From an uncultured Saprospiraceae bacterium (GTDB taxonomy: Bacteria; Bacteroidota; Bacteroidia; Chitinophagales; Saprospiraceae), in NCBI GenBank assembly GCA_937127195.1, contig CAKZLT010000378.1:1-5818 (forward strand): a stretch of 5,818 bases of DNA. Direction: 5' to 3'. The notes under the pieces were generated by a model, which was not told the DNA's origin, ran no database searches, and was given only the letters and a program-made list of their open reading frames with translations. A program made the translations under genes and the position numbers. Positions 1-3,918 of the stretch are shown in pieces (the first letter of the stretch is position 1; each line of letters starts with the position of its first letter).

Positions 1-831
1 GAAACACTTCGAGTACCTTTCCATGTCTCGGATATGGCTGCTTATGATATTAGTGGAATGAAAGAAACTGTTTTTCCTTATGGCAAAAACGCGCGACAAC
101 ATTTGATTTGGTTTGAACCAGCCAATGAAAAAATTACACAAGAACGCATTATTTACTTCGTTCATGGTGGTTCATGGCGTTATGGAAGCCCTGAAATGTA
201 TCGACCTTTTGCTAAGTTTTTTACAGAAAGAGGTTACGCGGTCATGATTACAGGTTATCGATTAGCTCCACAGTTTGGTTATCTGGAAATGAGAGAGGAT
301 TTGAATTTATCTATAAAAAAAGCTTTAAAAGTTTTAAAGAGTAAGCATTTTCAAGATAAAAAATTGCTGCTCATAGGTGATTCTGCTGGTGCAAATTTGG
401 CGGCATTATTATTATATGATAGGAAAAATTTAGAAAAGCTGGGGCTTGACCAATCTATATTTGATGGTTTGATAGCTTTTGCTGGACCTATGAATTTGAA
501 TGAATTAGATGAATCTGTGGCTTTGAAGGATTATGCTGGAGCGCGAACTGATAGTATTTTTCAGTTGGCAAATCCTATCAATTATCTACAACCTGATGAA
601 AAAACACCTGTTCTTTGTCTACATGGTACCAAAGATGGTTATGTTAATTACGCATCTTCTGAGACTTTTATAAAAAAAATCAATCAAATCACTCCAAAAT
701 TGGGGCAATTAGCAACTTTTGAAAATCAAACACACCTTGACATTATAGGAAAATGGCTTTGTCATGAAAATGAAGTACGTGTTTTTTTTGAAAAATGGCT
801 AGACGAAAAGGAAAAGATGATTCGGAATTGA
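1..831 (+). CDS. Alpha/beta-hydrolase fold esterase (carboxylesterase/kynurenine formamidase-like), 5' end probably outside window
   Basis: Predicted serine esterase, likely cytoplasmic since no signal peptide is visible. Counting from the ATG at 34 (265 residues), the oxyanion-hole motif HGGSW is at 44-48, the nucleophile elbow GDSAG at 115-119 (Ser117), the catalytic Asp in HGTKDG at 201 and the catalytic His in QTHLD at 234. Order and spacing match the HGG-type lipase/esterase and kynurenine formamidase-like families. A YRLAP motif at 75-79 is typical of this group. The frame is open back to base 1 and the extra residues (VPFHVSDMAAYD) read like coding sequence, so the true start probably lies upstream; ATG 34 is the only ATG start visible. 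Substrate cannot be told from sequence. The gene converges on the lipoprotein gene, and its stop lies directly at a repeat hairpin that probably ends transcription. The fold and triad are confident; the exact reaction is not. Confidence 0.88.
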   Translation, partial: ETLRVPFHVSDMAAYDISGMKETVFPYGKNARQHLIWFEPANEKITQERIIYFVHGGSWRYGSPEMYRPFAKFFTERGYAVMITGYRLAPQFGYLEMREDLNLSIKKALKVLKSKHFQDKKLLLIGDSAGANLAALLLYDRKNLEKLGLDQSIFDGLIAFAGPMNLNELDESVALKDYAGARTDSIFQLANPINYLQPDEKTPVLCLHGTKDGYVNYASSETFIKKINQITPKLGQLATFENQTHLDIIGKWLCHENEVRVFFEKWLDEKEKMIRN

Positions 832-833
832 AT

Positions 834-868
834 GGGTTGCGAGTTGCCTGTTACGGGTTGCGGGTTTG
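834..868. repeat. Degenerate 7-bp tandem repeat (GGGTTGC consensus)
   Basis: Five consecutive heptamers can be read from 834: GGGTTGC, GAGTTGC, CTGTTAC, GGGTTGC, GGGTTTG. The array begins two bases after the esterase stop codon. Its complement recurs at 901-913 (AACCCGCAACTCG), which turns the right part of the array into the arm of a long hairpin. The GC-rich, 7-periodic sequence contrasts with the AT-rich surroundings. It resembles dispersed heptamer-type intergenic repeats, but whether it recurs in this genome cannot be seen here. Confidence 0.75.
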
Positions 869-913
869 CTCCGCTGTTTTTGCAACTAATAGCGGTAGCC
901 AACCCGCAACTCG
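854..913. terminator. Long hairpin between convergent genes, probable bidirectional terminator
   Basis: Bases 854-875 pair with 891-913. The stem has about 21 base pairs with one G-U pair (856/911), one mismatch (867/900) and one bulged T (896), closing on a 15-base loop at 876-890. It fills the gap between the esterase stop at 831 and the lipoprotein stop at 916, so it is placed to stop transcripts from both sides. The pairing is directly seen; the terminator role is inferred, and there is no clean T-run directly after either arm. The loop contains GCAACT, complementary to AGTTGC at 842-847, so an alternative fold is possible. Confidence 0.6.
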
Positions 914-915
914 AA

Positions 916-1341
916 TCATTCTTTATATTCAATTTCTGCCCACATATATCCTGTATTTCGCTCAATGATAACTATCCAATCTGTTTTACTGTTGTTTGCT
1001 TTTTTTACATAAAAATCAGCTTTAACAGGAATAATATCCTTAAAATCATCTGGCAATGTTTCCCAACTTCTTAGTTGACTCGGGTGAATGGCATTTTCTT
1101 TTGAAAAAGAATACTGTTCTAAAAAATCATCAATTGTTCCCTCTGTGAGTTTATCCGTTGCAATATCCATAAAGGATATTTTGATATTATCAATCTGATT
1201 ACAATGATATAATCCTTTGTCTAATTTAGGCACATTAAATTTCGCCAGTATTTCCAATTTGTCAATATTAAAAGCGCAAGGTGATGTATTACAGCTACTG
1301 AATGCTATAGCTCCAATCGTTAAAATTATTAGTTGTTTCAT
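916..1341 (-). CDS. Small predicted lipoprotein of unknown function
   Basis: A 141-residue protein with a short N-terminal signal. The charged start MKQ is followed by a hydrophobic stretch and a lipobox-like IAFSSC ending at Cys17, the likely lipidation site. The position before the Cys is Ser, and the -3 Phe is non-standard but tolerable in Bacteroidota. Residues after the Cys (NTSPC) are not acidic, so there is no sign of the lipoprotein surface-export signal known in this phylum; a periplasm-facing anchor is the simpler guess. The remainder is a mixed, soluble-looking domain with a second Cys at 21, a Cys at 47 and an aromatic C-terminus (GYMWAEIEY). I do not recognise the family. It is the last gene of the leftward cluster, 98 bases after the putative anti-sigma stop, and may be co-transcribed with it or have its own promoter. 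Its stop codon lies three bases from the shared hairpin. Confidence 0.75.
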   Translation of the reverse strand: MKQLIILTIGAIAFSSCNTSPCAFNIDKLEILAKFNVPKLDKGLYHCNQIDNIKISFMDIATDKLTEGTIDDFLEQYSFSKENAIHPSQLRSWETLPDDFKDIIPVKADFYVKKANNSKTDWIVIIERNTGYMWAEIEYKE

Positions 1342-1404
1342 ATTTCAAAAACGATTTGCCCCATTAAGAAGTTACAACGAGTATTGTGTCATGACGTTTT
1401 TTTT

Positions 1405-1448
1405 TAGTTATAGTAGCTCGCGATACGCTAACAAAACCACTAGTTATA
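1405..1448. repeat. 8-bp direct repeats flanking a GC-rich imperfect palindrome
   Basis: TAGTTATA occurs at 1405-1412 and again at 1441-1448, enclosing 28 bases that start with GTAGCTCGCGATACGCTAAC. That core is unusually GC-rich for this gap and partly self-complementary (GTAGC against GCTA-AC, with a TCGCGA centre). The second copy overlaps the last codons of the membrane-protein gene. The layout resembles a tiny insertion with a target duplication, but chance cannot be excluded in AT-rich DNA. Confidence 0.4.
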
Positions 1449-2090
1449 TTGTATCGTTTCGTTTAACTCATCTAAACAATTTTTTAAGGTTGAAATATAA
1501 TTTCCATATAATTTTTGTAAATACCATTTTGTAAAAAAGTAATTTCCTATGAGAACGCTCACCAAGACCACCGAATAAATCACAGCATATAACTGAGGAT
1601 CCGCTTTTGCTAATTCCAAAATTGGATTGCTAAACGTTTTATCTGCATTGTAAAAGACCAAAGCTATCACTATCGGCACAACCGCAATAGTCAAAACAAT
1701 CACTGCTCTGAAATACCATTTGACGTATTTACTCAAACTGATAATTACTTTTTCGAGTACTTGACGCAAACTTTCTGTTTGTAGTTCTATCTTTTTTAAA
1801 AAGAAATACTCTTTTATAAAAAAACCGAAAAAAGGAACAAATACTATTCCTGAGGTTATCACAATTACATCAATCATCTGATGCTCCGTCAATAACATAG
1901 AAACGATTCCAATCGCTAAAAAGCTAACCAGAAATATTATATCCAACAAAATACTATTACAAAGCTGACTCAAAGCATGACTTGCCTTGCCTTTTACCAC
2001 TTTTTTTATAGCTACTATATCTATCCGTTTGACCTTTATTTGATGGTCTGTATGGGATTTCCATAGCGTTTTAAATTCATTCAAATCCAT
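1440..2090 (-). CDS. Four-helix membrane protein next to ECF sigma factor, putative anti-sigma
   Basis: A 216-residue inner-membrane protein. The N-terminus MDLNEFKTLWKSHT resembles the 'M-[DN]-L-x-x-[FL]-K-x-x-W' opening of membrane proteins often encoded straight after ECF sigma genes in Bacteroidota. Four hydrophobic segments lie near residues 47-67, 73-97, 129-147 and 168-186, leaving the N-terminal 46 residues and a charged central loop (98-128) on the same, presumably cytoplasmic, side. The family is usually unnamed, and its anti-sigma role is inferred from gene order, not from a recognised RseA, ZAS or FecR domain. I chose the ATG at 2090. A GTG at 2162 would add 24 residues and overlap the sigma gene by eight bases, but the added stretch (DWLIGLLYSPINEP) looks like translated spacer, and the region upstream of 2090 is A-rich as expected for a start here. 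The 64-base gap to the sigma stop contains a heptamer repeat. Confidence 0.8.
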   Translation of the reverse strand: MDLNEFKTLWKSHTDHQIKVKRIDIVAIKKVVKGKASHALSQLCNSILLDIIFLVSFLAIGIVSMLLTEHQMIDVIVITSGIVFVPFFGFFIKEYFFLKKIELQTESLRQVLEKVIISLSKYVKWYFRAVIVLTIAVVPIVIALVFYNADKTFSNPILELAKADPQLYAVIYSVVLVSVLIGNYFFTKWYLQKLYGNYISTLKNCLDELNETIQYN

Positions 2091-2151
2091 AAAATATGTG
2101 TTTTTGGTGATTGGTTCGTTTATTGGCGAATATAAAAGACCTATCAACCAG

Positions 2152-2172
2152 TCACTAATCACTAATCACTAA
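2152..2172. repeat. Three perfect tandem copies of a 7-bp repeat at the sigma stop codon
   Basis: TCACTAA is repeated three times without error at 2152-2158, 2159-2165 and 2166-2172. On the coding (minus) strand this reads TTAGTGA three times. It encodes the last residues of the sigma factor (LVISD) and supplies its TAG stop at 2157-2155. Since 7 is not a multiple of 3, any single change in copy number shifts the frame. It is the second heptamer array in the window at a gene 3' end, with a different sequence from the GGGTTGC array. Confidence 0.85.
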
Positions 2173-2664
2173 AATTTGCTTCAACTTACCTTTAATTCTA
2201 TTGATTTTGACACCAACATTCGTTTTGGTAATACCAATTATTTGAGCAATTTCTATGTAATTATAATCCTCTAAATAAAGCATCATAATTGCTTTTTCTA
2301 CTTTGCTCAATTGATTAATTGCACGATACAATAAGTCCTTTTGTTCTTCCATCCCTTCATTTGCATTAGGCAAATCAGGAATTTGTAATACTTCAGAACT
2401 CAATGATTGATAATCTAAACGTCGTTTCTCTTTTCTAAAGTTAGAAATAGCGGTGTTAATTGCCACTCGATAAGCCCAAGTAGAAAATTTTGCATCACCT
2501 TTGAAAGAAGGAAACGCTCTCCACCATTGCACTAGTATATCCTGAAACAAATCCTTCCGATCTGCTTCACGAGGGCAATACATACTACACACCTTATGGA
2601 TAATTCCTTGATGCTCTTCTGCTAATATTGCAAATTGCTGTTCTATTTCGTTTCTTTTTTTCAA
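2155..2664 (-). CDS. ECF-type RNA polymerase sigma factor (sigma-70 family)
   Basis: A 169-residue extracytoplasmic-function sigma factor, which redirects RNA polymerase to a small stress or envelope regulon. Sigma region 2 spans about residues 18-82: DLFQDI at 38-43 for core binding, then FKGDAKFSTWAYRVAINT at 54-71 for -10 recognition and melting. Region 4 spans about 112-164, with the helix-turn-helix around YIEIAQIIGITKTNVGVKINR (136-156) for -35 recognition. A short linker replaces region 3, and length is normal for ECF factors. No ATG gives a full-length product: the frame begins at TTG (2664-2662), an in-frame stop lies ten codons upstream, and the next internal Met falls inside region 2. 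The C-terminal LVISD comes from a heptamer repeat. The next gene on the strand is the putative membrane anti-sigma. The domain assignment is very secure; stimulus and regulon are unknown. Confidence 0.95.
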   Translation of the reverse strand: MKKRNEIEQQFAILAEEHQGIIHKVCSMYCPREADRKDLFQDILVQWWRAFPSFKGDAKFSTWAYRVAINTAISNFRKEKRRLDYQSLSSEVLQIPDLPNANEGMEEQKDLLYRAINQLSKVEKAIMMLYLEDYNYIEIAQIIGITKTNVGVKINRIKGKLKQILVISD

Positions 2665-2726
2665 GTTTTTGATAATTGATACATTAGTTTGTAGCTATTT
2701 TTCTTCATTTTATTACAGTTTTTCAT
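2661..2726 (-). other. Possible 21-codon leader ORF overlapping the sigma start
   Basis: An ATG at 2726-2724 opens a 21-codon frame (MKNCNKMKKNSYKLMYQLSKT) with further ATGs at 2708 and 2684. It ends with TGA at 2663-2661, overlapping the sigma TTG start codon (2664-2662) within ACTTGA. This could couple translation of the sigma factor to a leader peptide. Alternatively, one extra A in the A5 run at 2665-2670 would join this frame to the sigma frame. It is short, Lys/Asn-rich and AT-rich, so chance is a serious alternative. Confidence 0.25.
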
Positions 2727-2772
2727 TTTTTTATAAAAAACTATAATCACAACTTTCCATTTTTTAAAAAAT
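2727..2772. repeat. Two 14-bp A/T palindromes about three helical turns apart
   Basis: TTTTTTATAAAAAA at 2727-2740 and ATTTTTTAAAAAAT at 2759-2772 are each perfect palindromes. Their centres are 32 bases apart, close to three turns of B-DNA, so the A-tracts sit on the same helical face. They lie in the divergent region between the sigma gene and the Myb-like gene. They may bend DNA or bind a regulator. Each could equally be chance in AT-rich intergenic sequence. Confidence 0.5.
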
Positions 2773-2777
2773 CCTTG

Positions 2778-2808
2778 TATATTTATCACCAACGAATTCT
2801 TAGACAAA
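2778..2808 (-). promoter_or_regulatory. Candidate promoter for the sigma-factor cluster
   Basis: Reading the minus strand, TTTG (2808-2805) is followed after 19 bases by TAAATATA (2785-2778). The primary sigma consensus known in Bacteroidota is TTTG near -33 and TAnnTTTG near -7; the second element matches four of six fixed positions. It would start transcription about 100 bases upstream of the sigma start, leaving a leader that holds the possible leader ORF. This is a weak pattern match. Confidence 0.3.
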
Positions 2809-2883
2809 ACACATTGACACAATATTAATTCATTTATTACGCTATAAGGGTAATGGATCTAGTATGTCTAACACTTGACTAAG

Positions 2884-3747
2884 ATGACTTTAGAAAAAGC
2901 TATACAGATTTTAGATAATTTGGCTGAAGGTATTCACCCTGAAAGCCTTCTTCCACTTCCAACTCAAGACGCTTGTAACACACGAAGCGCAATCAGAGCT
3001 TTACAAATAGCTATTGAACATCTAAAGGCACATCAACAACCTATCAATTCACTTTCTATTAATTCCAATATTGAAGAAAATCAATGGAATAATAATGGTT
3101 CATTTTTATCAGATAATCCTTCTGAGGAAATGAGCGAGCTAGATATTCATTCTTTCTTTACGGATGAAAATATGTTTGAATACTTACAAGAATTTAAAGA
3201 TAGTGAATTCAATCCAACCGTAGCTAGACTTGGAAAGTGCCTAGTTGGCACACAAGCTAAAAGCGTTTATAAATATGTCAAGAATTTTTCTTTTTATGGT
3301 ATTTTAGGAGGCTTAACCACTTACAATAACATAAAACCTATTATTTCTGATTTTTTTGAAAAATATAATAATCGGATAGAAGAAGAATATACGCATTCAA
3401 ATAAACCATGGGAAGAAATTGATTTCTTTGAACAAGAAACATTCAATACTTTAAATTTTTCAACTGTAGAACAACTTCAATATTCTATTTCTAATTTCCC
3501 ATTACAGAGAGATTTTTCAAATATTACTTCTGAGTCATTAATTATTGCTAGAAAGGTTTTTCCTCGTGCTTACGAACCTTGGGTACAAGAAGAAAATGAT
3601 TTATTGTTAAAAACACTTCGGTATAGCAATGATTTAGATGTGTTGTCAAAAATTTTCCAAAGAGGACAAGGAGCTATTCGTTCTCAAGGTCAAAAGTTAC
3701 TATATCAAATTGCACAAGTCGCACAGGTGAGTAAGGCTAGTCATTAA
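2884..3747 (+). CDS. Uncharacterised protein with N-terminal conserved module and C-terminal Myb/SANT-like HTH
   Basis: A 287-residue soluble protein with no signal or membrane segment. Residues 1-47 (AIQILDNLAEGIHPES at 6-21, then IRALQIAIEHL at 37-47) match, from memory, a short module of the form 'A..iL..LA.GidP.tge.lP.ds....p.viRAL..Ai..L' found in bacterial proteins of unknown function. In those proteins it is often paired with a C-terminal 'G.pWt.eEd..L......RT.GAIrsRL.kL' segment. Residues 228-287 fit the latter (EPWVQEENDLLL at 231-242, RGQGAIRS at 260-267), a Myb/SANT-like helix-turn-helix that may bind DNA. Residues 48-80 are a Ser/Asn-rich linker, and about 85-225 form a central region I do not recognise. 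I chose the ATG at 2884; a TTG at 2875 adds only three residues. It is divergent from the sigma gene and followed by a hairpin terminator, so probably monocistronic. Function is unknown. Confidence 0.82.
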   Translation: MTLEKAIQILDNLAEGIHPESLLPLPTQDACNTRSAIRALQIAIEHLKAHQQPINSLSINSNIEENQWNNNGSFLSDNPSEEMSELDIHSFFTDENMFEYLQEFKDSEFNPTVARLGKCLVGTQAKSVYKYVKNFSFYGILGGLTTYNNIKPIISDFFEKYNNRIEEEYTHSNKPWEEIDFFEQETFNTLNFSTVEQLQYSISNFPLQRDFSNITSESLIIARKVFPRAYEPWVQEENDLLLKTLRYSNDLDVLSKIFQRGQGAIRSQGQKLLYQIAQVAQVSKASH

Positions 3748-3754
3748 AATATCC

Positions 3755-3784
3755 GTTCTTTGGAAGTAAAAGCTTTCAAAGAAC
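3755..3784 (+). terminator. Hairpin terminator after the Myb-like gene
   Basis: Bases 3755-3767 pair with 3772-3784 over 13 base pairs, including two G-U pairs, around an AAAA loop (GTTCTTTGGAAGT against GCTTTCAAAGAAC). It starts seven bases after the stop codon. No T-run follows directly; a T6 run appears 20 bases downstream (3804-3809). Hairpins without a strong U-tract are common terminators in this phylum, so the assignment is reasonable but not certain. Confidence 0.6.
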
Positions 3785-3850
3785 CTCATAATATCTTCCT
3801 ATCTTTTTTAAATCTTCAAATAGTCCTAATAATTGTATGTAATTGTTTAT

Positions 3851-3890
3851 TTTCATTTTTGAAATGAAACACCATTCGTTTTATCATTTC
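3851..3890. promoter_or_regulatory. Overlapping inverted repeats and candidate promoter upstream of TonB receptor
   Basis: TTTCATTT (3851-3858) and AAATGAAA (3862-3869) form an 8-bp perfect inverted repeat with a 3-base gap. GAAATGA (3861-3867) is also complementary to TCATTTC (3884-3890), with AAC (3868-3870) and GTT (3878-3880) extending that second stem. The two pairings exclude each other in RNA, or could be operator half-sites in DNA. A Bacteroidota-like promoter overlaps them: TTTG at 3858-3861, 20 bases, then TATCATTT at 3882-3889, a poor match to TAnnTTTG. It sits 29 bases before the receptor ATG, where a repressor such as a metal-responsive regulator might act; that role is inference. 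Confidence 0.35.
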
Positions 3891-3918
3891 CAATCAATTG
3901 AACAGATACATTACTAAT

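Noticed and set aside
782..789. T8 homopolymer near the 3' end of the esterase as a phase-variable tract
   Set aside because: It encodes an ordinary Val-Phe-Phe within the final helix; one run of this length is not unusual in AT-rich DNA.
762..965. 67-codon minus-strand frame across the convergent gap
   Set aside because: It overlaps the end of the esterase and the repeat, and reads lipoprotein-gene DNA in another frame; no family resemblance.
832..1074. 80-codon plus-strand reading frame starting right after the esterase stop
   Set aside because: It runs through the hairpin repeat and antisense to the lipoprotein gene, and has a low-complexity Cys/Phe-rich translation without a recognisable domain.
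1217..1534. 105-codon plus-strand frame across the lipoprotein start and the membrane-protein end
   Set aside because: It is antisense to two better-supported genes and its translation is a hydrophobic shadow with no domain pattern.
2091..2162. GTG at 2162 as the start of the membrane protein
   Set aside because: The added 24 residues come from the heptamer repeat and spacer, while the ATG at 2090 gives a family-like N-terminus. It remains relevant only for the fusion hypothesis.
2814..2848. TTGACA (2814-2819) with TATAAG (2843-2848) as a promoter for the Myb-like gene
   Set aside because: The spacing of 23 bases is too long for an E. coli-type promoter, and the second box does not fit the TAnnTTTG element of this phylum.
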